The notes beneath the pieces are model-generated. The model was not told the DNA's origin and searched no databases. It saw only the letters and a program-made list of their open reading frames with translations. Position numbers and translations under genes: made by a program. A stretch of 64,000 bases of DNA, from assembly GCA_036521415.1 (NCBI GenBank), contig DATDHU010000048.1:1-64000 (forward strand), given 5' to 3'. How positions within the stretch are numbered: position 1 is the stretch's first letter; every line of letters starts with the position of its first letter. The stretch comes from DASXMT01 sp036521415. Its GTDB lineage: Bacteria; Actinomycetota; Acidimicrobiia; Acidimicrobiales; RAAP-2. Of this stretch, positions 43,368-52,076 are shown piece after piece.

Positions 43368-44360
43368 TCATGGCACTGGTGCTGGGCCCTTCCCGTCGGA
43401 GTTGGCGCCCGCGCTACGCAACGCGTCGACCAGGACCTGTGCGCCACCTACGAGCCCCGCCGCCTCGTAGGGCACAACCACCTTGGCGTTGTCGGAGCTG
43501 GCAATCTGTTGGAGGGCGCGCAGTTGGAGGACGGCAAGGGTGTTGGGCTTGATGGTCGCCGTGTCCAGCGCACCCAAGGCGGCGGCTTCTCCCTCGCCCC
43601 GCAGTGCTGCGGCGCGTTTCTCGCCTTCGGCCCGGAGCTCGAGCACCTTTTGTTGTGCCTCGGCGGCCAGGATCGATGCCTGCTTCTGACCCTCGGCCTC
43701 GAGCACGGCGGCCTGCTTGCGACCCTGGGCGCTATTGATGGCCGATTGCTGGTCACCCTCCGACTTGAGGATGGCGGCCCGCTTGTGCTGCTCGGCCTCC
43801 TTCTGTTCGGACATGGCCTGCAGCACGTTCGCCGGCGGGGTGATGTCGAGGATCTCGATCCGGTTGAGACGGACGCCCCACTTGAGGGTGGCGTCAGCCA
43901 TATGCTCTTGCATCTTGGAGTTGATCGTCTCACGCTCCGACAATGACTGATCGAGGGTCAGCTCACCGAACACGGCCCGCAGAGCCGTGCGGGACAACTG
44001 GTCGATAGCCAGCTGATAGTCCTCGATCTCATAGAGTGCGGCCTTGACGTCGAGGACCTGGGCGAAGATCGTGGCGCTGACCTGTAGCGACACGTTGTCG
44101 GCGGTGATCACCGCCTGCCGGTCTCCGGTGTGGGGGAACTCGCGGATGTCGACTTTTTCCATCCGGTCGACAAAGGGCGTCATGACAGCTATCCCCGGCT
44201 GGCGGACCGACTTGAATTCCCCGAGCCGCTTCACCACCCCCACACTCCCCTGCTGCACCACCTTCAGGGCCGACTTGAGGACGGCGACGACGATCAATAC
44301 GACGACGACTACGACTACCACGATGCCGGCGATGACGCCGCCACTCATGCTTGCGATCAT
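43368..44360 (-). CDS. SPFH-domain protein (stomatin/prohibitin, QmcA-like)
   Basis: A 330-residue membrane-scaffold protein. An N-terminal helix (GVIAGIVVVVVVVVLIVVAVL) precedes an SPFH domain (QGSVGVVKRLGEFKSVRQPG ... NVSLQVSATIFAQVLD) and a long helical Ala/Glu/Lys-rich part with repeated KRAAILKSEGDQQS-like steps, typical of stomatins. It forms large rings around membrane proteins in relatives. The upstream NfeD-like gene ends 39 bases before its ATG, the standard NfeD/stomatin pairing. Confidence 0.9.
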   Translation of the reverse strand: MIASMSGGVIAGIVVVVVVVVLIVVAVLKSALKVVQQGSVGVVKRLGEFKSVRQPGIAVMTPFVDRMEKVDIREFPHTGDRQAVITADNVSLQVSATIFAQVLDVKAALYEIEDYQLAIDQLSRTALRAVFGELTLDQSLSERETINSKMQEHMADATLKWGVRLNRIEILDITPPANVLQAMSEQKEAEQHKRAAILKSEGDQQSAINSAQGRKQAAVLEAEGQKQASILAAEAQQKVLELRAEGEKRAAALRGEGEAAALGALDTATIKPNTLAVLQLRALQQIASSDNAKVVVPYEAAGLVGGAQVLVDALRSAGANSDGKGPAPVP

Positions 44361-44399
44361 CGGAAGCCTTTCTTGGATCTCTGGGTATACGACTCGGTG

Positions 44400-44645
44400 C
44401 TACGAGGAGTCGGTGGGATAGACGACCAACAGCCCGCGTTCGACCTCGGCGACGACCACTGTGGTCCCGACGCCGATCGTGGTCCCGGGGAACATGGACA
44501 CCGCATGCCAGTCCTCACCTCGGGCTCGGACCAGACCCGGGCGGGTGGCCGTGCCAACCTCCCGCGTGACCAGTGCCGTCTCCCCGACCATGCCCTCGAC
44601 GCCGTTCAACACCCCGCTGCCCCCTCGACGCATTCGTCCCGCCAC
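44400..44645 (-). CDS. Minimal NfeD-like OB-fold protein
   Basis: An 81-residue protein matching only the C-terminal soluble domain of NfeD: GVEGMVGETALVTREV, GLVRARGEDWHAVS, and GTTIGVGTTVVVAEVERGLLVVYPTDS. The four or more membrane helices and the ClpP-like protease domain of full NfeD proteins are absent. It is directly upstream of the SPFH gene on the same strand, which supports the assignment. The start is a GTG at 44645. Confidence 0.75.
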   Translation of the reverse strand: MAGRMRRGGSGVLNGVEGMVGETALVTREVGTATRPGLVRARGEDWHAVSMFPGTTIGVGTTVVVAEVERGLLVVYPTDSS

Positions 44646-45006
44646 CAGTGGCCGCAGCAGCGTGCGACCCGACCCCCGTGGCCGCCCTGCTTGCTTTGAA
44701 CTCTTTGAACGAACACCATCGCTTCTTGCACTATACGGGCGCCCATCCCCGGCCGACCGGGCATGGATGCCATGGCATCGAGGGGGCAGCTCCTGCCGCC
44801 GGACGGCCGGGCCCTCGAGGTGCGACCGGACAAGGCGGATCGACAGGCCCGGAGCATTGGCAGGGCGAAAGTCAGTTCTGACTTACCGTTAGTGGTCGCT
44901 TACCAAGCTCTGCCCTCGAGGCGCCGGGACCGGACCAGTCAGAGCTCGGTCAGGGTTCGTGCCCACCTGGGAGCAGGTGCGCGCCATCCGCCCTACGGTT
45001 GGGCCC
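44646..45006. other. Intergenic region between NfeD-like gene and SDR
   Basis: About 360 bases between two divergent genes. It contains the AT-rich patch TGAACTCTTTGAACGAACACC near 44697-44717 and a TTACCGTTAGTGGTCGCTTACC-like direct repeat of a TTACC step near 44882-44903. These could be promoter or operator elements. No gene recognised. Confidence 0.3.
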
Positions 45007-45819
45007 ATGGCTCTCCCCACCCCGGCAGCGGACCGCACCGCCGTGGTCACCGGTGCCTCTTCTGGCATCGGTGAGGCCGTTGCCCGGGAACTGGCCCGGA
45101 GGGGCCATGGGGTCACGCTCGTCGCTCGACGGGCCGACAAGTTGGAGCAGCTGGCGGCCGAGCTCGGGACGAGCGGCGTGCGGGCGAGCGTACTGGTCGC
45201 CGACCTCTCCGACCCAGCGGCGCGAGCCGGCTTGCTCGGTCGGATCGTCGAGCTCGGGCTCACGCCCGACATCTTGGTGAACAACGCCGGGTACTCCACC
45301 ATGGGGCCGGTGGCCGCGTCCGACCCGACGACCGAGACGAACATGATCGAGGTCGATGTCGTGGCCGTCGCCGACCTGTGTAGCCGTTTCCTGCCCGGCA
45401 TGGTCGAGCGATCTCGGGGCGCCGTGCTCAACGTGGCTTCGACCGGTGCGTTCCAACCCCTACCCGGCCAGGCCGCCTACGGCGCGGCAAAGGCCTTCGT
45501 GCTGTCCTATTCCGAGAGCCTGAGCGGCGAGCTCCGCGGCACCGGCGTGCACGTGACCGTGCTGTGCCCCGGCCCGGTCGAGACCGGGTTCGGCGAGCGG
45601 GCCGGGGTGTCCAAGGAGGACGCCGAGGCGGCACTGCCGAAGTTCTTGTGGGAGACAGCCGACACCGTTGCCCGGGCGGGCGTCGAGGGACTGGCCAAGG
45701 GCCGGGTCGTCGTCATCCCCGGCAACGCCAACCGGGCCGGCGCCGTGCTCGGGCATCTCACCCCCAACCGCTTGCTGGTTCCGATCCTGGCCCGGGGCCA
45801 TCCCGGCCTGCGCGCCTGA
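45007..45819 (+). CDS. SDR family oxidoreductase
   Basis: A 270-residue classical SDR: TGASSGIG, VNNAGYST, catalytic YGAAK in QAAYGAAKAFVLSYSES, and CPGPVETGFGERAG. The C-terminal tail (GNANRAGAVLGHLTPNRLLVPILARG) resembles SDRs of the DltE/YdfG-like group often linked to lipid metabolism. The ATG at 45007 is where the family begins. Convergent with the patatin gene. Confidence 0.9.
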   Translation: MALPTPAADRTAVVTGASSGIGEAVARELARRGHGVTLVARRADKLEQLAAELGTSGVRASVLVADLSDPAARAGLLGRIVELGLTPDILVNNAGYSTMGPVAASDPTTETNMIEVDVVAVADLCSRFLPGMVERSRGAVLNVASTGAFQPLPGQAAYGAAKAFVLSYSESLSGELRGTGVHVTVLCPGPVETGFGERAGVSKEDAEAALPKFLWETADTVARAGVEGLAKGRVVVIPGNANRAGAVLGHLTPNRLLVPILARGHPGLRA

Positions 45820-45865
45820 CCGGCCCGGCTGGGAGCGGCGCCGGCAAACGGCCGGTGGATCCGGG

Positions 45866-46807
45866 TCAGGCCCAGAACTTGGTCAGCACGGCCAGGTCGC
45901 CTGCCGCCTGGCGAGCCCCCATGGCCATCGCCTTGGGCACGGCTGCCGGCGACATCAGCTCGAGGGGGTCCACCACCTCGGGCATGCGGAACTCCACCTC
46001 GGTCCCGGTGGCGATCAGGGAGTCGAGCTCGCGTCGGCCGCCACCCGGTTGGCTGGTCATCATCCCCTCGGTCAGCTCGCTTCCGTCGCTCAGGGCCAGC
46101 ACCACCACCCGTTGGGCGCCGGCCACCACGTCGAGATGGGTTCCCGTACCGCTCACGCCGCCGTCCATGCATCGCCGATCGCCGATCGGTTGGGGAGGAA
46201 AGAGCCCCGGTACCGCGCTGCTGGCCGCGGCGGCCGCTGTGACCGACACCCCCGCCTGGTCGGTGACGATGCATCGCTCGCCGCTGTAGGCGTCGACGCT
46301 GCTTATGTGCAGGGCCGCCGACGGCCAGCGCCTGGCCCCGATCACCAGGGCCAGATTGCGGCGCATGGCCCACGGTGACGGGCCGGCCGCGGCCAGAGCG
46401 GCGTGCCCGATGGCCCGGAGGGTGGCCGGCTCGCTGTCCTGGGCTTGCCAGAAGAGGTCGAGCGCGCGTTGTTGGCTGGGCCGCAGGTCGGATGCCGGGG
46501 CCAGGGCGGAAAGCACCTTGGGCGCCTTGGCCAGGACGGCAAGCTCCCGGTGGACCAGGTGGAGGCGGCCGCCGAGCAGCGCGCTGGCCACCACCGATCC
46601 GGCCGAGGTACCCACCACGCGATCGGCTGCGTCGAGTGCGAGCCCGCCTTCGGCCAGGGTGTGGAGATAGGCAACCTGCCATGCGATGAAGAAGAGGCCG
46701 CCGCCGCCCAGACACAACCCGCGCCGCAGGCCATCGGCGTAGCGAGCTTCGAAGCTCTGCGGCAGCGCAGTGTCGGGCGAACTCGACCGCTCGGCTCTCG
46801 GGCTCAC
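45866..46807 (-). CDS. Patatin-like phospholipase family protein
   Basis: A 313-residue patatin. The oxyanion loop is CLGGGGLFFIAWQ, the nucleophile Ser is in VGTSAGSVV and the Asp of the dyad is in RRCMDGGVSG. The family hydrolyses acyl esters of lipids. Its GTG at 46807 overlaps the stop of the MFS gene by 4 bases (GTGA), so they are translationally coupled. This coupling of exporter and lipase suggests a shared lipid or toxic-lipid function, but that is inference. Confidence 0.88.
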   Translation of the reverse strand: MSPRAERSSSPDTALPQSFEARYADGLRRGLCLGGGGLFFIAWQVAYLHTLAEGGLALDAADRVVGTSAGSVVASALLGGRLHLVHRELAVLAKAPKVLSALAPASDLRPSQQRALDLFWQAQDSEPATLRAIGHAALAAAGPSPWAMRRNLALVIGARRWPSAALHISSVDAYSGERCIVTDQAGVSVTAAAAASSAVPGLFPPQPIGDRRCMDGGVSGTGTHLDVVAGAQRVVVLALSDGSELTEGMMTSQPGGGRRELDSLIATGTEVEFRMPEVVDPLELMSPAAVPKAMAMGARQAAGDLAVLTKFWA

Positions 46808-48654
46808 GAGCCAAACTCTAGTGGGGATGGCCCTTCCCGGGTGGCGCTGGACCCGTTCGAGGACATGGCGCTGGTGGCAGCAGCCACGGTGGCCCGACCG
46901 TTGGAACGATCGGCTCCCGGTACTGCGGGGTCATCTCGCTCTGCCCCGGAGCGCGCACCTCGCGTCCACGAGGCCGCCGCGGCCAGGAGGCTGGCCACGA
47001 TGGCGAAGTCGAGGGCCGCGTGCAGGCCCGAACGGAACGGTGCAGTGATGATCGAGGGAAAGAAGCCGCGCCCGGAGAGCACGGCCTGCTCGGCCGGGGG
47101 GATCTGGGAGAGGACATGGGATCCGAGTAGGTGCTGGACGGGGTTGTAGCCCAAGAAGGCGGCGAACAGCGTGGAGACCGGTGGCAGGTGCGAGGCTTTG
47201 GAGGCCGCCGCCGATGAGACGCCGTGGGCGACCAGTCCCTGGTAGAGGCTCTGGGGAAGCGAGGCGGAGAGCCCGACGATCATCAGGGTGAAGAAGATGC
47301 CGATCGAGAGGACCTGGGCGGAGTTCTGGAACGTGGTGTTCATGCCCGATCCGGAGCCTCGGTGTTCGGCCGGGAGGCTGTTCATCACTCCGGCCCGGTT
47401 GGGCGAGCCGAACGACGACATGAACAGCCCGGTGACGAACAACAAGATGGCGAACAACCAGTATGGGAAGTCGATGGGCAGCAATTCCAACAGGACGAAG
47501 GAGATCGCCGTCCCGATCATGCCGCCGGTGGCGAAGAGACGGGACCCGTAGTGGTCGGAGAGGACACCGGAGATCGGGCCGGCGATGAGGAACCCGGCCG
47601 TGAGCGGAAGCATGGCCAGTCCGGCCCACAGCGGCGTGCGGGCGAAGTCGTAGCCGTGCAGGGGCAACCAGATCCCCTGCAGCCAGATGATGAGCATGAA
47701 CATGAGCCCACCCCGGCTGAGAGCGGCGAGGAAGCTGGCGAAGACGCCGGCAGTGAAGGCACGGATCTTGAACAACTGGAGGCGGAACATCGGCTCGGCG
47801 ACCTTGGTCTCGATGATGCCGAACGCGATCAACAGGGCGACCCCGGAGGTGAGGGCAGCCACTACCAGTGGGTTGGTCCAGCCCATGGTGTCATGGCCGT
47901 AGGGCTCGATCCCGTAGGTGATGCCCACCATGACCAATATGAGGCCGAGGGCGAAGGTGATGTTGCCCGGCCAGTCGATCCGGGCCGGTCGTCGTTCGCT
48001 CAGCTCGCGGAGCTTGAGGTAGCCCCACACGGTGGCGAAGAGCCCGATGGGCACCGAGACCAAGAAGATGAGTCGCCAGTTGATGGGAGCCAGGATGCCG
48101 CCCAGGACCAATCCGATGAAGGTCCCGCTGAAGGCGGCCGCCTGGTTGACCCCCATGGCCATGCCCCGCTGGCCGGCAGGGAAGGCGTCGGTCAGGATCG
48201 CCGCCGAGTTGGCCATCAACATGGCCGCACCCACCCCCTGAAAGATCCGCAGCACGATCAGCCAGATCCCGGCAACGTGACCGGACATCCAGGTCACGGT
48301 CAGCAAGAGCGAGAAGAAGGTGAAGACGGCGAACCCCAGGTTGTACATGCGGACCCGGCCGTAGATGTCGCCCATCCGGCCCAGGCTGGTCACGAGGACG
48401 CTGGTGACGACCAGGAACCCCAGGATCATCCACAGGAGATAGAAGCTGTTGCCCGCCTGGAGGGGGTCGATCCCGATCCCGCGGAAGATGTCGGGAAGGG
48501 CGATCAGGGTGATGGAACCGTCGATGGTGGCCATGAGCATCCCCAACGTGGAGATGAACAGGGCCGTCCACTTGTAGCCGTCGGGGATCGCCGCTCGTGC
48601 GCCCACCGCACCAGAGCGCCTGGCCGGTCGGATCGATTGGTCGAGTTCGGTCAT
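46804..48654 (-). CDS. MFS transporter, DHA2 (EmrB/QacA-type) family
   Basis: A 616-residue drug:proton antiporter-type permease with about 14 helices: ALFISTLGMLMATIDGSITLIALPDI at the start, motif A-like GRMGDIYGRVRMYNLGF, and FSGTFIGLVLGGIL in the antiporter motif C region. The C-terminal tail is Ser/Ala-rich and soluble. The ATG at 48654 is preferred to a TTG at 48693. It is divergent from the dienelactone hydrolase and coupled to the patatin gene. Confidence 0.88.
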   Translation of the reverse strand: MTELDQSIRPARRSGAVGARAAIPDGYKWTALFISTLGMLMATIDGSITLIALPDIFRGIGIDPLQAGNSFYLLWMILGFLVVTSVLVTSLGRMGDIYGRVRMYNLGFAVFTFFSLLLTVTWMSGHVAGIWLIVLRIFQGVGAAMLMANSAAILTDAFPAGQRGMAMGVNQAAAFSGTFIGLVLGGILAPINWRLIFLVSVPIGLFATVWGYLKLRELSERRPARIDWPGNITFALGLILVMVGITYGIEPYGHDTMGWTNPLVVAALTSGVALLIAFGIIETKVAEPMFRLQLFKIRAFTAGVFASFLAALSRGGLMFMLIIWLQGIWLPLHGYDFARTPLWAGLAMLPLTAGFLIAGPISGVLSDHYGSRLFATGGMIGTAISFVLLELLPIDFPYWLFAILLFVTGLFMSSFGSPNRAGVMNSLPAEHRGSGSGMNTTFQNSAQVLSIGIFFTLMIVGLSASLPQSLYQGLVAHGVSSAAASKASHLPPVSTLFAAFLGYNPVQHLLGSHVLSQIPPAEQAVLSGRGFFPSIITAPFRSGLHAALDFAIVASLLAAAASWTRGARSGAERDDPAVPGADRSNGRATVAAATSAMSSNGSSATREGPSPLEFGS

Positions 48655-48680
48655 CCACACTCCGAGAGGCTGACTTGCCG

Positions 48681-48709
48681 TTGACGTTAACAAGAAGCAA
48701 TCTTAAACG
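48681..48709 (+). promoter_or_regulatory. Putative promoter of the dienelactone hydrolase gene
   Basis: TTGACG (48681-48686) and TAAACG (48704-48709) are 17 bases apart in the short divergent gap. The -35 is good and the -10 weak. A GAGAGGAG ribosome site follows, before the GTG at 48731. The same patch holds GTTAAC, a 6-base palindrome that could be part of an operator. Confidence 0.3.
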
Positions 48710-48730
48710 CCGATCGAGAGGAGCCCAGCT

Positions 48731-49486
48731 GTGTCCACCGGATCGCAGATCACCATCGAGACCGTCGACGGCCCCATGCCGTCCTACGCAGCATCTCCGG
48801 GAGGAACGGCATCTCCGGAAGGCGCCGCCCGGGGCGGCATCCTCGTCGTGCAGGAGGCGTTTGGGGTGACCGCTCACATCGCCGGTATCGCCGACCGGTT
48901 GGCCGACGCCGGCTGGTATGCCGTTGCCCCCGCGTTCTTCCACCGTCAGGGTTCGCCCGTCCTCGACTACGACGACTTCGAATCGGTGATGCCGCTCATG
49001 GGCGAGCTGCGCGCCGAGGGTCTGGCCATCGACGTCGCCGCTGCCTTCGACCACCTGCAGCAGTCAGGGTTCGCTCCCCCACGGATCGGCGTGGTGGGGT
49101 TCTGCATGGGTGGCAGCGTCGCCTTCTTCGCCGCTACCACCAGGCCGGTGGGTGCCGCGGTCACCTTCTACGGGGGCGGAGTACGAGAGGGACGGTTCGG
49201 CTTCCCGTCCCTGACCGACATGGCCCCCACACTCCAGACCCCCTGGCTCGGGCTCTACGGCGATCTGGACAAGGGCATCCCTGTCGAGGACGTGGAGCAG
49301 CTGCGGTTGGCGATCGAGGCGGCGCCGGTGGCCACCGAGATCGTCCGCTACGCCGATGCCGACCACGGCTTCAACTGCGACGACCGTCCCTCGGTGTTCA
49401 GCGCCTCCGCTGCGACCGACGCCTGGCGGCGCACCTTGGCCTGGTTCGACAGCCACATCCCCGTTCGGGGCCCCGGGCCGAACTGA
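48731..49486 (+). CDS. Dienelactone hydrolase family protein
   Basis: A 251-residue alpha/beta hydrolase. The nucleophile Cys lies in GVVGFCMGGSVAFF, the catalytic Asp probably in LGLYGDLDKGIP and the His in DADHGFNCDDRP. Carboxymethylenebutenolidases of aromatic degradation share this pattern, but many relatives are general esterases. The GTG at 48731 follows GAGAGGAG; the next gene is convergent. Confidence 0.88.
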   Translation: MSTGSQITIETVDGPMPSYAASPGGTASPEGAARGGILVVQEAFGVTAHIAGIADRLADAGWYAVAPAFFHRQGSPVLDYDDFESVMPLMGELRAEGLAIDVAAAFDHLQQSGFAPPRIGVVGFCMGGSVAFFAATTRPVGAAVTFYGGGVREGRFGFPSLTDMAPTLQTPWLGLYGDLDKGIPVEDVEQLRLAIEAAPVATEIVRYADADHGFNCDDRPSVFSASAATDAWRRTLAWFDSHIPVRGPGPN

Positions 49487-49520
49487 GGGCGCACCCCGGC
49501 CGGACGGTCAGCCCGGTCGG

Positions 49521-51368
49521 TCAGCCCGGCAGCGGGTTGGCCACCGGCGCGGTCGGGGTGGCGCCGGCCGGGCACGCCCTCGGATCCCACGGTTGCAACT
49601 TTTGCGTGGTCGGCGACGGCGCAGCGAACCCGACACCGGCTCCCGTCGCCACCGTGGTCGAGGTATCCGAGCTCCCGCTGGTGGGCGCGGTGGTCGTCGT
49701 GGCCGGTGCCGATGTCGAGGTGGAGCCGGCGCTGGGAGGGTTGACGGCGAACTGGGTGCCAGTCACCACCGTGACCTGGGCCCCGTTCGTCACCTGGCTG
49801 GGGTTGTAGCCGAGGATCACCGAGCCGGTGATGGACCGGGCCACCCGTTCGGCCGCCGCCTCGGCCGCGGGGGCCCGCGACCCGAAGTAGACGACGGTCT
49901 CCGCCTGTTGGGCGACCGGGGTGGCGTCGCCCAGGCCGACCATCTTGAACCCGAGCGCACCGAGGGCCGTCGACGTGTCGGTCGCCTGGTTGGTGACCGA
50001 CGTGCCGTTCACCACCGAGACGCTGACCGACGAAGGAGCCGGCAGCGCCTTGCCGGTCATCGAGTCGATGCTCGGGCCGATGCCGAGCACCTGGTCGATG
50101 GCGGGCTGCCCCAGTTCCTCCACGGGGAACTCCACCTCGCCGTACCCGGCGACGCTGCCCTTGTAGTGATAGCTGCCGAAGGTCCCCTGGGCCACCGGTA
50201 GGGTGAGCTGGGGAACCGAGCCGATGCCCGTCGAGTGGAACGTCCGGACCAGGCTCACCATGTCGCCGACCGGCCACGCCTGGTCGAAGGTCAGGTCGCT
50301 CTTGACCGAATTGATCAGGTTGAGGTCGGTGATGGGGTTGCCAAGACCCTGCAGGGCCACCGCCGTGGCCAGCACGCGCAGGAACTCGTGGTCCCGCCGG
50401 ATCCGGGCCAGGTCGCTCTGCCCCTCCGCCGTCCAGTCATAGGGATCGGATCCATCCCCGGACGCCTTGTAGCGGAGCTCTCTCGACCGGACCACTTGCA
50501 GCGCCTGGGTGCCGTTCAGATGGACGCACGCGGCCGCCTGCACGTTCAGGCCGGAGCTCCCGATGCCGTTCGGAGGCGGAGCACCGCCCCAGTCGAAGAC
50601 GGACATGGGAAAGGACATGTTGATCCCGCCGAGCGCGTCGACCACGTTGGCGAATTGGTCGAAGTTGAGGGAAACGGCGTGCTGGATGGGGATCCCGAAG
50701 TCCTCCTCGATGGCCGCCACCACCTGGGTGAGCCCTTCGTAGAGGCCGGCATCGATCTTGTTGGCCCCCTCGCTCCGTGCGTTGGGGACGAACAGGTCAC
50801 GGGGAATGGAGAGCAGGGCCAGACGGTGATGGGCCGGGTCGGCGTGGAGGATCATCATCACGTCGCTGTTCACGCCGTTGACGCCCTGCGAGCACAGCCC
50901 GTAGTCGGGGTTCTGTACCTTCAAGGCGCACCGGGAGGTGGACCCGACCATGAGTATGTTCTCCGACCCCGCCTCGGCTCCAGTGACGAAACCGCTATGG
51001 AGCCCCTTCACCTCGATCCGCTGGAGGTCGTGAGCCAGGTAATAGGCATAGCCGGCGCCACCGGCAGCCAACAACACCAGGACGGCCACGCCGATGAGAA
51101 TTCCGCGCTTGACCCGCCGTCGGCGCCGGGTCTTGTCGACCGTGCGACGACGGCCGGACCGGCGCGTCGGCCCGTGCATTGCCTCGGCCAGGGCCATAAG
51201 GCCGGCTTCGTTGGCTACCTTGCGTTCCTCATCACCTCCGCCGGTGGGCGCGGCCGACTGCCCTCGCGGTCTCTCGAGCGAGTCCAGCCCGTCCTCGTTC
51301 GGAGACGAGCGACGGTGAGACCGACGGGGGGCATCATCGGCGCGTCCATCTGGGCCGCGTCCGGTCAT
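49521..51368 (-). CDS. LCP family (LytR-CpsA-Psr) cell-wall ligase with LytR_C domain
   Basis: A 615-residue protein. A basic cytoplasmic N-terminus and one membrane helix (about 88-110) precede the LCP domain: VNSDVMMILHADPAHHRLALLSIPRDLFVP with the conserved Asp and Arg, KIDAGLYEGL, and VRSRELRYKASGD. A LytR_C module follows (VSVSVVNGTSVTNQATDTSTAL ... VVYFG), then a Ser/Thr-rich tail. LCP proteins attach arabinogalactan or teichoic-type glycans to peptidoglycan outside the membrane. The ATG at 51368 is the best start. Confidence 0.9.
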   Translation of the reverse strand: MTGRGPDGRADDAPRRSHRRSSPNEDGLDSLERPRGQSAAPTGGGDEERKVANEAGLMALAEAMHGPTRRSGRRRTVDKTRRRRRVKRGILIGVAVLVLLAAGGAGYAYYLAHDLQRIEVKGLHSGFVTGAEAGSENILMVGSTSRCALKVQNPDYGLCSQGVNGVNSDVMMILHADPAHHRLALLSIPRDLFVPNARSEGANKIDAGLYEGLTQVVAAIEEDFGIPIQHAVSLNFDQFANVVDALGGINMSFPMSVFDWGGAPPPNGIGSSGLNVQAAACVHLNGTQALQVVRSRELRYKASGDGSDPYDWTAEGQSDLARIRRDHEFLRVLATAVALQGLGNPITDLNLINSVKSDLTFDQAWPVGDMVSLVRTFHSTGIGSVPQLTLPVAQGTFGSYHYKGSVAGYGEVEFPVEELGQPAIDQVLGIGPSIDSMTGKALPAPSSVSVSVVNGTSVTNQATDTSTALGALGFKMVGLGDATPVAQQAETVVYFGSRAPAAEAAAERVARSITGSVILGYNPSQVTNGAQVTVVTGTQFAVNPPSAGSTSTSAPATTTTAPTSGSSDTSTTVATGAGVGFAAPSPTTQKLQPWDPRACPAGATPTAPVANPLPG

Positions 51369-51587
51369 GGGGGTGCACCGTACCAACCGCGACCGGAGAG
51401 CTGGTGCCATCGCTCTCAGCTGCTTTGAGGCACCGTCAGTGGTCGGCCACCCACTAAGCAAGGGGATTTTCAATGTCGATCGCCTCGACGATCCAGGCTG
51501 ACGATGCGGACGGACCCAGCCAGATCATGGGGACGATCAAGCTGGGTGGCGTGGACTACGCAAACGGATGCGCCGTAGATTCCACAC

Positions 51588-52076
51588 GTGGACGTCGCCT
51601 TCGCCCCGCCACCAGACCAGACGTGGAGCCGGGTCTCCCCGCTGCTGGCCCGCATGCGGCGGACGCTGGTCGTTGCCCTCGGTATCCCGCTTGCGACCGG
51701 GGTCGCCGTCGGACTGTCCTTCGCCTGGGACCAGGCCGGCCCCGTCGTCGGCATCGTCGGCGCGGTCATCATGATCTGGGCCTGGTTCGCCGTCGGGCGC
51801 AACTTCCGGTCGTGGGGATATGTCGAACGGGCCGACGACCTGTTGGTGACCCACGGGGCCATGTTCAAGAAATTGACGGTCGTCCCCTACGGCCGCATGC
51901 AGCTGGTCGACGTCAAGGCCGGCCCCATCGCCCGGTCCTTCGGGTTAGTAAGCGTCAAGCTGCACACCGCCGCCGCCACGAGCGACGCCCAGGTGCGCGG
52001 GCTCACCCCTGATGACGCTGGGGCCCTTCGCGACCGGCTGACCGCCCTGGGCGAGGCCCGTGCCGCCGGACTCTGA
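51588..52076 (+). CDS. PH-domain membrane protein (YdbS-like)
   Basis: A 162-residue protein with two membrane helices (about 27-47 and 52-68) followed by a bacterial PH domain (YVERADDLLVTHGAMFKKLTVVPYGRMQLVDVKAGPIARSFGL). The partner gene begins 17 bases before its stop. YdbS/YdbT pairs are common in Gram-positive bacteria and have been linked to tolerance of membrane-active peptides, but the exact role is unclear. GTG start at 51588. Confidence 0.85.
   Translation: MDVAFAPPPDQTWSRVSPLLARMRRTLVVALGIPLATGVAVGLSFAWDQAGPVVGIVGAVIMIWAWFAVGRNFRSWGYVERADDLLVTHGAMFKKLTVVPYGRMQLVDVKAGPIARSFGLVSVKLHTAAATSDAQVRGLTPDDAGALRDRLTALGEARAAGL

Noticed and set aside
47224..48684. A 486-codon plus-strand frame opposite the MFS transporter
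   Set aside because: Composition of repeated Glu/Gly/Asp/His without a fold; antisense to a gene with 14 clear membrane helices.
51473..52012. Plus-strand frame starting at an ATG with AAGGGG upstream
   Set aside because: The first 40 codons look plausible, but the rest overlaps the PH-domain gene in another frame and becomes Arg/Pro-rich; no domain recognised.
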